Positions 1-9,280 are shown, numbered from the stretch's first letter. The stretch: DNA of 64,000 nt from Alcaligenaceae bacterium (GCA_013416395.1 JACCEP010000009.1:111692-175691), one strand, 5' to 3'. The notes: generated from the sequence alone by a model not told the origin. A program made the numbers and translations.

Positions 1-1
1 T

Positions 2-1621
2 GCACGTGACCACTTGCCGCCACAGCAAGATTGGCCGGAGCTATTGCTGGAGGGCAATCCTGATGTGGATTACCCCGCTCGTATCAATTGTGCGCAGATG
101 CTGGTTGATAACATGGTCTTGCAGGGACACGGTGATCGTGTTGCGCTGCGCTGGCGCGATGGTGACACGTTGCGCAGCATGACCTACCAGGCCTTGATGA
201 CGCTTACCAATCGCATCGCGGGTGTGCTGGTTGACGATATGGGGCTGGTGCCCGGTAATCGTATTCTGCTACGGGGCCCCAACAACGTCATGATGGCGGC
301 TTCCTGGCTGGGTGCGATCAAGGCCGGGCTGATTACCGTGCCTACCATGCCGTTGCTGCGAGCATTCGAGCTCAAAAAGGCCATAGACAAAGCACAGGTG
401 CAGGCCGCGCTGTGTGACAGCCGTTTGGCTGAAGAGCTGGAATACTGTCTCGCCCCAGACCATCCGTCGTTCTGCCCTACGCTTAAGCAGGTTCGTTATT
501 TTCATGACGACGGCCCTGACAGCCTGGACACGCTGGCAGCAGCCCAGTCTGACACATTCGTGTCATGCGATACCGCCGTTGACGATGTGTGCCTCATTGC
601 CTTTACCAGCGGCACCACGGGCAAGCCCAAGGGTTGCATGCACTTCCACCGCGATGTGTTGGCCATGTGCGATACGTTTTCCCGCTATACGCTAAGCATG
701 AATGCCGATGAAATCGTCTGCGGCACGCCACCGCTGGCATTTACCTTTGGGCTGGGCGGCTTGCTTTGCTTTCCATTGCGTGTCGGCGCGTCTACCGTGC
801 TTGAAGAAAGGCTGACGCCTGATGGCCTGCTGGCAACCATTCAGGACTTCGGCGTAACCATGACGTTTACTGCACCGACGTTTTATCGCAGGATGGCCAG
901 CCTGGTCGGCAATTACGATCTCTCCACGCTGAAGAATTCTGTGTCGGCAGGCGAGGCGTTGCCGGATGCCACCCGCCAGTTGTGGAAAAAGGCGACAGGC
1001 ATTGAGATGATCGATGGCATAGGTGGCACCGAAATGATTCACGTGTATGTCTCAAGCCCGCCCTCTGAAGTGCGGCGCGGGGCTATAGGCAAAGTCGTGC
1101 CAGGCTACGTGGCGCAGGTTGTGGGCGAAGACTTTATGCCGCTGCCCTATGGCGAGGTGGGCAGGCTGGCGGTAAAAGGCCCGACAGGCTGCCGTTACCT
1201 TGCGGATGAGCGTCAACATACTTTTGTGCAGCATGGCTGGAATCTGCCCGGAGATTCATTTGCCATGGATGAAGACGGCTATTTTTATTATCAGGCACGT
1301 AATGACGACATGATTATTACTGCCGGCTACAACGTGGCCGGCCCCGAAGTCGAAAACGTGCTGCTGACCCATGAGGCCGTAGCCGAATGCGGGGTTGTGG
1401 CCAAGCCGGATGACGAACGGGGCAATGTGGTCAAGGCGTTTGTGGTGCTTAAGCAAGGCCACGACGCAGGGCCTGACATGGCCAAACGTTTGCAGGATTT
1501 CGTCAAGACGGCCATTGCACCCTACAAATATCCCCGTGAAGTTGAATTCGTAGACAGTCTGCCGCGTACCGAAACCGGCAAGCTGCAACGCTTTGTATTA
1601 AGGCAGAAAGCACGTGAATAA
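2..1621 (+). CDS. AMP-forming aryl-CoA ligase, 2-aminobenzoate/benzoate-CoA ligase type (5' end outside window)
   Basis: Adenylate-forming enzyme that would activate an aromatic acid with ATP and CoA. The phosphate-binding motif TSGTTGKPKG is at 605-634, the hinge region YNVAGPEVENVL is near 1325-1360, and the C-terminal TETGK carries the catalytic Lys at 1580-1582. The open frame continues to the first base of the window: codons before a possible TTG at 14 read ARDHLPP. An ARD-x-LPP stretch close to the N-terminus is familiar from 2-aminobenzoate-CoA ligases, so the true start probably lies upstream and 539 residues are visible. Its stop is 10 bases before the next start, so the RidA-family gene is likely in the same operon. 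Substrate specificity (2-aminobenzoate versus another aryl acid) is inferred from overall resemblance, not proven. Confidence 0.85.
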   Translation, partial: ARDHLPPQQDWPELLLEGNPDVDYPARINCAQMLVDNMVLQGHGDRVALRWRDGDTLRSMTYQALMTLTNRIAGVLVDDMGLVPGNRILLRGPNNVMMAASWLGAIKAGLITVPTMPLLRAFELKKAIDKAQVQAALCDSRLAEELEYCLAPDHPSFCPTLKQVRYFHDDGPDSLDTLAAAQSDTFVSCDTAVDDVCLIAFTSGTTGKPKGCMHFHRDVLAMCDTFSRYTLSMNADEIVCGTPPLAFTFGLGGLLCFPLRVGASTVLEERLTPDGLLATIQDFGVTMTFTAPTFYRRMASLVGNYDLSTLKNSVSAGEALPDATRQLWKKATGIEMIDGIGGTEMIHVYVSSPPSEVRRGAIGKVVPGYVAQVVGEDFMPLPYGEVGRLAVKGPTGCRYLADERQHTFVQHGWNLPGDSFAMDEDGYFYYQARNDDMIITAGYNVAGPEVENVLLTHEAVAECGVVAKPDDERGNVVKAFVVLKQGHDAGPDMAKRLQDFVKTAIAPYKYPREVEFVDSLPRTETGKLQRFVLRQKARE

Positions 1622-1631
1622 GGAAAACAGC

Positions 1632-2033
1632 ATGCAGATACTGCAACCCTCGCACTGGCGCGAACCCCGTGGCTATGCCAATGGCATTATGACTGAGATG
1701 AAAGTGGGAAGCCGGCTGCTGTTTGTGGGCGGTCAGGTTGGCTGGAATGCGCAGCAAGAGTTCGAGACCGATGACTTTGCCGGTCAGGTAAAGCAAACGC
1801 TTGAAAACATTGTCGCCATTTTGGCTGAGGGCGGGGCGGGGCCCGAGCACATTACCCGCATGACCTGGTATGTGTGCGACAAGAAAGAGTATGCCAGTGC
1901 CATGCGTGATATTGGCCAACACTACCGCAATACCATAGGCCGGCATTTTCCTGCCATGACGGCGGTAGAAGTGGCTGACCTGATTGAAGATCGGGCCAAG
2001 GTAGAAATTGAGGTGACGGCAGTGGTGCCATAA
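1632..2033 (+). CDS. RidA/YjgF family protein
   Basis: A 133-residue single-domain protein of the YjgF/YER057c/UK114 family, whose members hydrolyse reactive enamine/imine intermediates or act in aromatic catabolism. The ATG at 1632 is preferred over an in-frame GTG at 1614 because AAGGAAA at 1620-1626 is well placed before it. The GTG would also overlap the ligase stop. The canonical RidA motif P-A-R-(S/T) has the arginine needed for imine hydrolysis. Here the equivalent stretch reads FPAMTAVEV, with Met for Arg, so canonical deaminase activity is doubtful. Association with an aryl-CoA ligase suggests a role in the same (possibly aminobenzoate) pathway; this is inference. Confidence 0.85.
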   Translation: MQILQPSHWREPRGYANGIMTEMKVGSRLLFVGGQVGWNAQQEFETDDFAGQVKQTLENIVAILAEGGAGPEHITRMTWYVCDKKEYASAMRDIGQHYRNTIGRHFPAMTAVEVADLIEDRAKVEIEVTAVVP

Positions 2034-2043
2034 GGGTGTTGGG

Positions 2044-2069
2044 GCCTGCCCGTAATAAATCGGGCAGGC
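2044..2069. terminator. Hairpin between convergent ridA-like and hemL
   Basis: Perfect 9-bp stem GCCTGCCCG/CGGGCAGGC with an 8-base AT-rich loop, in the 62-base gap between two convergent genes. There is no clear T-run on either side, so it may act as a weak bidirectional terminator or 3' stabiliser. Confidence 0.5.
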
Positions 2070-2095
2070 ACTAAAGAGCTAGGTGAGCGTTGCGT

Positions 2096-3376
2096 TTACT
2101 TTAGTGCGGCGAAGGCTTCTTCAGCAGCAACCAGGGTAGCGTCAATAATGGCGTCATCATGAGCAGCTGACACAAACCCGGCCTCGAAAGCCGAAGGCGC
2201 AAGATACACACCTCGGTTCAGCATTTCGTGGAAGAACTGCTTGAAGTGATCCACGTTGCAGCGCGAGACCTCGGCGAACGTAGTGGGCACTGATTCTGCA
2301 AAATAAAGCCCGAACATGCCGCCAACATAATCGGTGCTGGCGGCCACGCCTGCTTTTTTGGCGGCTGCCGTCAGGCCCTCTGCCAGCTTGCGGGTTTGCT
2401 CGGACAGGTGTTCATAAAACCCGGGCTCGGCAAGCAGACGTAGCGTAACCAGCCCTGCCGCGACGGCAACGGGGTTGCCCGACAACGTGCCAGCCTGATA
2501 AACCGCGCCCAGCGGGGCGATATGTTCCATGACATCGGCGCGACCGCCAAATGCGCCCACAGGCATGCCGCCGCCTATAACCTTGGCCAGTGTGGTGAGG
2601 TCAGGCGTGATGCCTGTAAGCCCCTGGACCCCTTGTGGCCCCGCACGAAAACCTGTCATGACTTCGTCGAAAATAAGCAGTGCGCCATGCTGTGTACACA
2701 GCGAGCGCAGCCCTTCGAGGAAGCCTGGCTGTGGTTTGATCAGATTCATGTTGCCGGCAATGGGCTCGACGATGACGCAGGCGATTTCGGCACCATGCTG
2801 CCTGAACGCAGCCTCGACGGCCTCGTTGTCGTTGAAGTCGAGCACCAGGGTGTGCTGAATAAACTCGGCCGGCACGCCTGCCGAGGTGGGATTGCCAAAG
2901 GTCAGCATGCCCGAGCCTGCCTTGACCAACAGGCTGTCGGCGTGCCCGTGATAACAGCCTTCGAACTTGATGATCTTGGAGCGGCCGGTGGCGCCGCGTG
3001 CAAGCCGGATGGCCGACATGGTGGCTTCTGTGCCTGAGCTGACCAGGCGTACTTTTTCAATGGAGGGAATGCGCGCGACCAGGGCTTCGGCGATTTCGAT
3101 TTCGCCTTCAGTAGGGGCACCGAATGACAGGCCACCTACAGCGGCTTCTTGCACGGCGCGTACCACCTCAGGGTGGGCGTGGCCAAGGATTGCCGGGCCC
3201 CATGATCCAACATAATCAATATAGCGGGTACCGTCGGCATCCCACACGTACGCGCCGTTGGCACGCTCGATAAAACGGGGTGCACCGCCCACCGAGCGGA
3301 ATGCCCGCACGGGCGAATTGACGCCACCGGGAATCGTCTTGCAGGCACGTTCGAATAGTTCAGAATTGCGGGACAT
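2096..3376 (-). CDS. hemL: Glutamate-1-semialdehyde 2,1-aminomutase
   Basis: PLP enzyme of the C5 haem pathway that converts glutamate-1-semialdehyde to 5-aminolevulinate in the cytosol. It has 426 residues, the usual family length. The N-terminus ([19 protein letters not shown]), the SSGTEA phosphate-cup motif, the FEGCYHGH segment, the FDEVMTGFR aspartate motif and the PLP-lysine context [15 protein letters not shown] (near residue 265) are all intact. The ATG at 3376 gives the expected N-terminus. The next genes on this strand, thiE and thiD, are separated by about 140 bases and are probably a separate unit. Confidence 0.97.
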   Translation of the reverse strand: MSRNSELFERACKTIPGGVNSPVRAFRSVGGAPRFIERANGAYVWDADGTRYIDYVGSWGPAILGHAHPEVVRAVQEAAVGGLSFGAPTEGEIEIAEALVARIPSIEKVRLVSSGTEATMSAIRLARGATGRSKIIKFEGCYHGHADSLLVKAGSGMLTFGNPTSAGVPAEFIQHTLVLDFNDNEAVEAAFRQHGAEIACVIVEPIAGNMNLIKPQPGFLEGLRSLCTQHGALLIFDEVMTGFRAGPQGVQGLTGITPDLTTLAKVIGGGMPVGAFGGRADVMEHIAPLGAVYQAGTLSGNPVAVAAGLVTLRLLAEPGFYEHLSEQTRKLAEGLTAAAKKAGVAASTDYVGGMFGLYFAESVPTTFAEVSRCNVDHFKQFFHEMLNRGVYLAPSAFEAGFVSAAHDDAIIDATLVAAEEAFAALK

Positions 3377-3517
3377 GTATCAGGACTCTATATAAACAGG
3401 GATGAGAAATCGACAGGCTGTCCGGCCAGTTTTTGCGAAAATGGCCCGAGACGCTGCGCGACAACCTGGAAAAGCACTGCTCATTATCGTACAGCGCACA
3501 CACTATAGGATACCAAG

Positions 3518-4264
3518 CTAGAAAAACAATGCCGAGAACCGCTCGGCCGTGGCCTTGATGTCGTGGCTCTCAAACAGACCGCTGATGACGGCCAGGGAGT
3601 CGGCCCCCGCGTGTAAAAGAGGCAGGGCATTGTCGACGGTAATGCCACCTATGGCGACGACGGTCGGTCGCTGCCACTGTTGGCCGTTTTGGGATGAAGA
3701 CTCGGTATCGTTTGCGGTGTTGCGTTGGCCCTGGGCCGATGCATCTTCTTGCCTGGCTGGTTGGCCCGTTGGCGTACGGTGAGCCTCGGCCAGCATGCGC
3801 CCTTGCTCGATGTCTTCAAGTGTGGCCTGTACGGCTTCAGGCTTGATGATGGATGGGTACATGGCGCCGAACGCGACATAGTCGGCGCCCGCCTTGAGGG
3901 CCTGGCTGGCGAGCGACGGTTGGTTGTAACAAGAGCAGCCAATAATGCGATCGGCCCCCAGCGCCATACGGGCTTCGGCATACTGGCCGTCTTCACGCCC
4001 GATATGTGCGCCGTCGGCGTTGACCAGTGCCGCCAGTCGCCAATCGTCATTGATGATGCAGGGTATGCCCAGAGATCGGCAATGCTCCACCACCCGGCGA
4101 GCCTGGGCGACACGCTTTTCATTGGCAATGGTTTTGCGTCGCCATTGCAGCACCGCCATGCCACCAGCCACAGCGGCACTGATGGCCTTGAGCAGTTTCT
4201 CAGTGTCATCCCACTCGGGGGTTATGCCATAGAGCCCGCGGGGTAGGCGAAGTGTGGTTGTCAT
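3518..4264 (-). CDS. thiE: Thiamine-phosphate synthase with a low-complexity insertion
   Basis: Couples HMP diphosphate to carboxythiazole phosphate to make thiamine phosphate. Family motifs seen: QWRRK near residue 40, INDD at 71-74, GAHIGREDG near 85-92, FGAMYPS near 132 and the phosphate-binding VAIGGIT at 203-208. The ATG at 4264 overlaps the thiD stop as ATGA and is preferred over an ATG at 4273, giving 248 residues. Residues ~162-199, between the helix ending MLAEAHR and the last beta strand, are a polar Gln/Ser/Asn-rich insertion not found in ordinary ThiE proteins of about 210 residues. All core motifs survive, so the enzyme is probably active. No TPP-riboswitch-like leader is apparent upstream of the thiD-thiE pair. 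Confidence 0.9.
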   Translation of the reverse strand: MTTTLRLPRGLYGITPEWDDTEKLLKAISAAVAGGMAVLQWRRKTIANEKRVAQARRVVEHCRSLGIPCIINDDWRLAALVNADGAHIGREDGQYAEARMALGADRIIGCSCYNQPSLASQALKAGADYVAFGAMYPSIIKPEAVQATLEDIEQGRMLAEAHRTPTGQPARQEDASAQGQRNTANDTESSSQNGQQWQRPTVVAIGGITVDNALPLLHAGADSLAVISGLFESHDIKATAERFSALFF

Positions 4265-5067
4265 GAAGCGCACCGATTGATAAGACGTTGGCCCATGCCG
4301 GGCTGAAATACGCGCCGGGAAAGCGGCCCCGCCAGAGCAATGGCGGCATCAACAGCCTGGACAACAGGCACGCCTCTGGCGAGTTGGGTGGTTATGGCGC
4401 AGGCCAGCGGGCCATCTGCATCAGCCGTGCGCGCAGCCGGCGCAGTCCATGGCCAGTTTGACGTTTCGCGTTGCTGGCCCTGCAGCACATAGCCTTGCTG
4501 GCCTGGACGCAGCGGTGCGCCAGTGCTGAGCACCCATGCCGCGCCGAAGTTGAGCAATGCTTTGGCCGGGCTACCATTGGTGCCGCGAGCGCCTGCAAGC
4601 AGGCCTTGAGACTGCATGCGCTCAAGCAGCATGTGATCGGCGACCACGATGTCGGTTTGCGGCAGTAACAGCTCGCAAATGGCCATGTGTACATCTTCGG
4701 CGTCCGTGTCTTCGAGCAGCGACTCGGTGGGTGCCGCCGACAACTGCAGTACCAGCGGGACATGGCTATAATCGGCCGCGATCTGAGCGAGTACACTTAC
4801 GGCTTCCGTGGTGTACAGCGGCCCCACCTTAAAGGCCTGTACCGTCATATCTTCGAGCATGCATCGTGCCTGGTCGTCGATAATTTCGGGTGACAGCAGC
4901 TCAATGCTCTCAATATCTGCCGTATCGTGCACCTGCACGGCTGTTAATACACTGAGCGCATGGCAACCCAATGCGGCAAGAGTAACCGCATCGGCGGGTA
5001 GGCTACCCGACCCGCTGGGGTCGAATGGGCCGAAAATTAAGACAAGTGGCGGGTTGGTTGCGTGCAC
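4261..5067 (-). CDS. thiD: Hydroxymethylpyrimidine/phosphomethylpyrimidine kinase (divergent)
   Basis: PfkB-like/ribokinase-fold enzyme of 268 residues expected to phosphorylate HMP and HMP-P in thiamine synthesis. It is translationally coupled to thiE (4-base overlap). The ThiD signature GCHALSVLTAVQVHDT is clear near residues 34-49. Two motifs deviate from textbook ThiD. The N-terminal glycine motif reads FDPSGSGSLPAD, and the region of the GTGC anion hole reads DADGPLAC, keeping a Cys but not the Gly-Thr-Gly. The start is a GTG at 5067. The upstream gene (rubredoxin) is divergent across a ~145-base gap. The call rests on both family resemblance and the operon; catalytic efficiency cannot be judged. 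Confidence 0.85.
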   Translation of the reverse strand: MHATNPPLVLIFGPFDPSGSGSLPADAVTLAALGCHALSVLTAVQVHDTADIESIELLSPEIIDDQARCMLEDMTVQAFKVGPLYTTEAVSVLAQIAADYSHVPLVLQLSAAPTESLLEDTDAEDVHMAICELLLPQTDIVVADHMLLERMQSQGLLAGARGTNGSPAKALLNFGAAWVLSTGAPLRPGQQGYVLQGQQRETSNWPWTAPAARTADADGPLACAITTQLARGVPVVQAVDAAIALAGPLSRRVFQPGMGQRLINRCAS

Positions 5068-5211
5068 GATACCTGGGCTGCGTAGTGGTGAAAGTAACTT
5101 TGGTTAATATCTGGCTGAAGCTATTGGGTTTTACTGCTATGCCCCCATTCTAATAGAAGCGCTCCGGACCTGTTGTGTCAGGAGCTGGCAAATTTCAGAG
5201 AGTAACAAAAG

Positions 5212-5376
5212 ATGCGTACGTGGATGTGTTTGATTTGTGGCTGGATATACGACGAAGAATCGGGCTTGCCCGAAGAAGGGATTGCTCCGGGCACGCGCTG
5301 GGAAGATGTCCCCCCCAACTGGGTTTGTCCTGAGTGCGGTGCCCGCAAAGAAGATTTTGAGCTGATCGAAGTTTAA
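5212..5376 (+). CDS. Rubredoxin
   Basis: Small cytosolic electron carrier of 54 residues with one iron bound by four cysteines. Both CxxC knuckles are present: C6-L-I-C9 followed by GWIYDEE, and C39-P-E-C42 followed by GARKEDFE. The spacing and length are typical of rubredoxin. The ATG at 5212 follows a purine-rich AGAGAG ribosome-binding site. It stands at the head of a rubredoxin-yqgE-ruvX-acyltransferase run on the plus strand. Physiological partner unknown from sequence. Confidence 0.95.
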   Translation: MRTWMCLICGWIYDEESGLPEEGIAPGTRWEDVPPNWVCPECGARKEDFELIEV

Positions 5377-5416
5377 TTGTTGCATTTGACTGCCCCGACG
5401 GGGCCCAGGAGAGTTC

Positions 5417-6010
5417 TTGACCTCTTCCGCTAAACATACTGGCATGGGTTCCACCGTAAACCTGTCGCGTCAGTTGCTGCTGGCCATGCCCGGTCAGGTA
5501 TCGGGTGATCTGGCCAATTCCGTCATTTTTGTATGTGAACATACACCTGATGGCGCGTTGGGGCTGGTTATCAACCGCCCTACTGACATCACGGTCGGAG
5601 ACCTGCTCAAGCGCATCGACCTCGATCTCACCGAAGAAACCGGCGAGGTGCAGAGCACCCCTGTGTTTTTTGGTGGCCCGGTGCAAACCGATAGGGGTTT
5701 TGTGCTCCATGCGCCAATTGGTGGCTACAGCTCAAGCATTGTGCTGGGCGATGTCGCGCTGACGACGTCGCGCGATATTTTGCAAGACGTGGCCTTGGGC
5801 AAAGGGCCGCTGCATCTGTTAATTACGCTAGGCTATGCAGGTTGGGGGGCTGGCCAGCTTGAAAGCGAAATGTCCCAAAATGCCTGGCTGAATGTCGCCA
5901 GTACCAATCAAATTTTGTTCGAAACGCCCGCCGAAAACCGCTATCAGGTTGCGCTCAGTCAGTTGGGCATAGACCCGCTGATGCTGGCAGGCGAAGCTGG
6001 CCATGCCTGA
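5417..6010 (+). CDS. yqgE: YqgE/AlgH family protein
   Basis: DUF179 protein of unknown biochemical function, usually encoded beside ruvX, as here. Family motifs present: LLLAMPG near the N-terminus, FVCEHTPDGALGLVINRP, FFGGPVQTDRGFVLH and LGYAGWGAGQLESE. A TTG at 5417 with AGGAGAG at 5407-5413 gives 197 residues. The ATG at 5444 (188 residues) is an alternative that starts closer to the conserved domain. The coding sequence overlaps ruvX by 8 bases, so translation is probably coupled. Confidence 0.9.
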   Translation: MTSSAKHTGMGSTVNLSRQLLLAMPGQVSGDLANSVIFVCEHTPDGALGLVINRPTDITVGDLLKRIDLDLTEETGEVQSTPVFFGGPVQTDRGFVLHAPIGGYSSSIVLGDVALTTSRDILQDVALGKGPLHLLITLGYAGWGAGQLESEMSQNAWLNVASTNQILFETPAENRYQVALSQLGIDPLMLAGEAGHA

Positions 6011-6425
6011 CCAGACCTTACTGGCGTTTGACTATGGCTTGAAAAAAATTGGTGTTGCCATCGGCAACACACTTACCTGTTATGCGCGGCCTCTCGAGGT
6101 GCTCACACCGCACACGCGGGTGCAGCGTTTTGAGCAAATCGAAAAACTGCTGCAAGCGTGGACGCCCGACCGTATCATCGTTGGTCTGCCACTGACCACA
6201 GAGGGTGGCGAGCAATATCACAGCCTGCGGTGCCGGCGTTTTGCCAATCAGTTGCATGGGCGATTCGGTGTTGACGTCGTACTGGTGGACGAGCGTGGGT
6301 CCAGCGTCGAAGCCCAAGAAATTCTAGGTGGTAATCAGCCTGATGACGCCATGGCGGCAGCCGTGATATTGCAACGATATCTCGACGCATTGGGCCAGTC
6401 TGCAGAACCAGAAGGTCAGCGTTGA
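6003..6425 (+). CDS. ruvX: Putative pre-16S rRNA nuclease / Holliday junction resolvase-like YqgF
   Basis: RNase H-fold protein of 140 residues that takes part in 16S rRNA 5'-end maturation in E. coli. The N-terminal acidic motif LAFDYGLKKIGVAIG, the IIVGLPLT strand and the late acidic motif VDERGSSVEAQE are all present. The start overlaps yqgE, and the stop overlaps the next gene as TTGA. In many Burkholderiales pyrR, pyrB and pyrC follow ruvX; here an acyltransferase follows directly. Confidence 0.93.
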   Translation: MPDQTLLAFDYGLKKIGVAIGNTLTCYARPLEVLTPHTRVQRFEQIEKLLQAWTPDRIIVGLPLTTEGGEQYHSLRCRRFANQLHGRFGVDVVLVDERGSSVEAQEILGGNQPDDAMAAAVILQRYLDALGQSAEPEGQR

Positions 6426-7198
6426 GTGTGTTGCGTTTCGTCCCCAGGCTGGTACTGTTACTTCTATGGATAGTTACCGCGTTGTTATGGGTGCTCGCTG
6501 TGTTTCCGTTGGTTTCCCAGCGTTTGCGCGCCAGCGTGACCCAGGGCTGGTCGCGAGCACTTATGCGGTTTTGCGGCATACGTGTCGTCGTCAAGGGTAA
6601 GCCCTGTACCAGCCAGCCTTTCATGCTGGTTGCCAATCATGTGTCCTGGGTCGATATTTTTGTCGTTAACAGTGTATGCCCCACCTCATTCGTCGCCAAA
6701 AGTGAAATTCGGCGCTGGCCATTGTTGGGCTGGCTGGCGGCTGGAACCGGCACCGTGTTTATTCAACGTGGCATGCGTAGCGCGCTCAGCAAAGCCAGCA
6801 ATCAGATCAAAGAACGGTTTGAGCGCGGCCACGTCGTAGGGCTGTTTCCAGAAGGAACGACGTCGCCAGGCTTTGATGTCGGGCCGTTTCATTCCAGCCT
6901 GTTTCAGGCGGCAATTGAGGCCCGCATCGATATCCAACCTGTCGCATTGCGATTTTTGCACCGTGGCGAACGCAGTGATTATGTATCGTTCGTAGGCGAG
7001 CAAAGCTTGTTGCAAAATATCTGGCGCTTGCTGGGCACCACTGGCGTGTCTGTAGAGGCGGTGTTTTTGCCCGTTATGCCCCATGCCGACTGTTTTCAGC
7101 AAGGCCGCTCACATGCGGCAGCGCATGCACGTCAGGGCATTCGCAAGGTTGTTATGGTTGGTGACGACCAGCAAACGCATCCTGCTGATGGCTCTTAA
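6422..7198 (+). CDS. 1-acyl-sn-glycerol-3-phosphate acyltransferase (PlsC/LPLAT family)
   Basis: Membrane-bound acyltransferase of phospholipid synthesis, 258 residues. An N-terminal hydrophobic segment (residues ~8-32) precedes the catalytic H-x4-D motif NHVSWVD (His73, Asp78). The acyl-acceptor motif FPEGTTS at 142-148 is intact. The start is a TTG at 6422 whose last bases form the ruvX stop (TTGA), so translation is probably coupled. The housekeeping plsC may be elsewhere, so the exact lipid substrate is not certain. Confidence 0.9.
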   Translation: MSVLRFVPRLVLLLLWIVTALLWVLAVFPLVSQRLRASVTQGWSRALMRFCGIRVVVKGKPCTSQPFMLVANHVSWVDIFVVNSVCPTSFVAKSEIRRWPLLGWLAAGTGTVFIQRGMRSALSKASNQIKERFERGHVVGLFPEGTTSPGFDVGPFHSSLFQAAIEARIDIQPVALRFLHRGERSDYVSFVGEQSLLQNIWRLLGTTGVSVEAVFLPVMPHADCFQQGRSHAAAHARQGIRKVVMVGDDQQTHPADGS

Positions 7199-7224
7199 CG
7201 GCTTGCAGGCGGCCAGGGCAGCTT

Positions 7225-8040
7225 CTACCGTGTGCAAGGCACCTGAATCAGTGCCCGGTCGCGCAGACGCATAGCGGTTAGTTGGCGTCCCCACACGCAG
7301 CCTGTGTCAAGACAGATTACGTCAGGGCGCATCAGCAAGCCCAGTGTGGACCAGTGGCCGAACACCACGGGGTCGGCCATTTTTCGTTCGGGCGCGTCAT
7401 ACCATGGCATCAGGTGCCCATCATGAAAGGGGGCGCCTTTTTCGTCAAAATCCATGCGCCCCTGGGCATCGCACATGCGCATGCGCGTCAGTGCATTGAT
7501 AATGGCACGTAGTCGGTCGTCTCCACGCAAGTTGTCGTGCCACATATCAGGCTGGTTGCCATACATGGTGGCCAGTTTTTGCTTCCAGTTGGCGCTGCGC
7601 AGGGCCGCTTCAGCTTCGGCCGCAAGTGCCAGTGTTTTTTGGGTGTCCCATTGTGGCGGTACTCCCGCGTGCACCATAAGATAACCCTCGCCGTAATGTG
7701 CCAGAGGTTGATGACGCAACCAGTCGATCAGCTCGTCGGCGTCAGGGGCATTGAGAATATCTGACAGCGTGTCCCCCTTTTTAAGTCGGCCCGCTCCGGC
7801 GGCAATCGCCAGCAAGTGCAGGTCATGATTGCCGAGTATGCATACAGCCCGGTCGCCCATGGCAATGACTTTGCGCAGGGTGCCCAGTGAGTCTGGTCCA
7901 CGATTGACCAGATCGCCAGCAAACCATAGCCGCGTATTGGGTGGCAGGGTGATGTCAGGGTGGGTGAGCAAGGCTTCCAGGGGCTGGCAACACCCCTGCA
8001 AGTCTCCGACCACCCACGTGTCAGGCGTGGCCGCCGTCAT
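7225..8040 (-). CDS. apaH: Bis(5'-nucleosyl)-tetraphosphatase, symmetrical
   Basis: Metallophosphoesterase of 271 residues that cleaves Ap4A to two ADP. It has the phosphoesterase motifs in order: GDLQGC near residue 12, [12 protein letters not shown] near 40, [11 protein letters not shown] near 68 and a late GHW/GC-WG block. The Asn in GDLVNRG, where many phosphatases have Asp, is within the variation known in ApaH (E. coli has Ala). It is convergent with the acyltransferase gene, with only 26 bases between the stops. Confidence 0.95.
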   Translation of the reverse strand: MTAATPDTWVVGDLQGCCQPLEALLTHPDITLPPNTRLWFAGDLVNRGPDSLGTLRKVIAMGDRAVCILGNHDLHLLAIAAGAGRLKKGDTLSDILNAPDADELIDWLRHQPLAHYGEGYLMVHAGVPPQWDTQKTLALAAEAEAALRSANWKQKLATMYGNQPDMWHDNLRGDDRLRAIINALTRMRMCDAQGRMDFDEKGAPFHDGHLMPWYDAPERKMADPVVFGHWSTLGLLMRPDVICLDTGCVWGRQLTAMRLRDRALIQVPCTR

Positions 8041-8101
8041 AATGCCCGTTGGGCGCGAGGCCGCAATACCCGTGCGCGGGTGGCTGGCTTCAGCTTGGAT
8101 T

Positions 8102-9280
8102 TCATACAGCCCTCTTGCTCCAAGGCATGCGTGTGCGATTGATGCGGCGCACGTTGTGCTGGTTTTCCATCAGAAAGAGGGCACCCAAGGCAATGGCCAG
8201 TGCCCCAAGATTGGGGATTAGCGCTGTCATCCAGGGTGGCCATTTGCCCAGCATACCCACGTTCAGGGCAAGCTGGTTCAGCATGAAAAAGCCAACACCC
8301 AGCAAAATACCGATAAATACTTTGCTGCCTACGCCGCCGCGTCGAGTTTGCATGAAGCCTATGGGGGCCGCGATAGTAATCATGACCAGCAGCGTAAAGG
8401 GGTAAGCCATTTTGCGCCATAGCGCGACCACTTGCCTGTCTGTCTGTAAGTGGTTGGCATGCAGATAGCTGATGTAGTCATAAAGATCGAGCATCGACAT
8501 GCGCTCAGGGGTCAAGATGCGTGCAATCAGACGTTCGGGTGTCAGTGTGGTGGGGAGCACGCGTTCGGGCAGGTCAGTAATGTGGGTAAGTGGCGCTTGG
8601 GGCGTGCGAGCATCTGCCAGGGCTGACACCGCACCTGCGTCAATGGTTGTCTGTTGCACGTTTTTAAGCACCAGTTTGCCATCGGTGAAACGGCCCTCTT
8701 TAGCCTGCGAAAATTTCTGTAGCCGCATGTCATGATCAAGCTCGTAAAGCTTAATGTCGCCCACGGCGCCGCTAGGCTTGAGTGTTTCGATATTGATAAT
8801 GCGCGTACCGTCTTTGCCGTCAGCCTCTTTGAACCAGTAACCGCTCTTGAAGCGGCCGCCGTCTGTCTGGCCCAGCAATACAAGCTTGGCCTCGCTGGTT
8901 TTCAGCTCTGCGGCCGGCGTCACGAATTCTGACAAGATGAATGCCATGAAGACGAGCGGTATGGTGGCCACCCAGAGCATGCGCATGAGCTTCATGCCGC
9001 TGACGCCCGACACACGCAGGATCACCAGCTCATTGCGTTGGGCCAGGCCGGCAAGCGCCAGAATCGCGCCAATCAGCAGCCCTATAGGCAGCAGATCATA
9101 CAGACGGGTGGGCAATGCCAGGGCCTGCAGGTAAAACAGGTTGAGCAGCGAGAATTGGGCGCTGATCTCGTCCAGCTCTTCAATGAGAGAGAAGAACGAG
9201 AAAAGGCCTATCAGTGCGACTAATACAACTGCACTGGAACGATAGATTTCGCTGGCTAGGTAGCGGCGGGCGGTTCGCAT
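8102..9280 (-). CDS. lptG: LPS export ABC transporter permease LptG
   Basis: Inner-membrane subunit of the LptB2FG exporter that lifts lipopolysaccharide to the Lpt bridge. The 392-residue protein has the YjgP/YjgQ topology. Three N-terminal membrane segments run from residue ~13 to ~115 (including the [16 protein letters not shown] and [11 protein letters not shown] coupling-helix motifs). A periplasmic beta-jellyroll domain spans ~130-270, and three C-terminal membrane segments follow. The usual partner lptF is not adjacent: the upstream gene on this strand is mtgA. LptG is favoured over LptF by the N-terminus and length, with some residual uncertainty. Confidence 0.87.
   Translation of the reverse strand: MRTARRYLASEIYRSSAVVLVALIGLFSFFSLIEELDEISAQFSLLNLFYLQALALPTRLYDLLPIGLLIGAILALAGLAQRNELVILRVSGVSGMKLMRMLWVATIPLVFMAFILSEFVTPAAELKTSEAKLVLLGQTDGGRFKSGYWFKEADGKDGTRIINIETLKPSGAVGDIKLYELDHDMRLQKFSQAKEGRFTDGKLVLKNVQQTTIDAGAVSALADARTPQAPLTHITDLPERVLPTTLTPERLIARILTPERMSMLDLYDYISYLHANHLQTDRQVVALWRKMAYPFTLLVMITIAAPIGFMQTRRGGVGSKVFIGILLGVGFFMLNQLALNVGMLGKWPPWMTALIPNLGALAIALGALFLMENQHNVRRINRTRMPWSKRAV

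Noticed and set aside
5068..5211. Possible TPP riboswitch upstream of thiD
   Set aside because: The conserved CUGAGA and ACCUGA-type core sequences of the TPP aptamer are absent.
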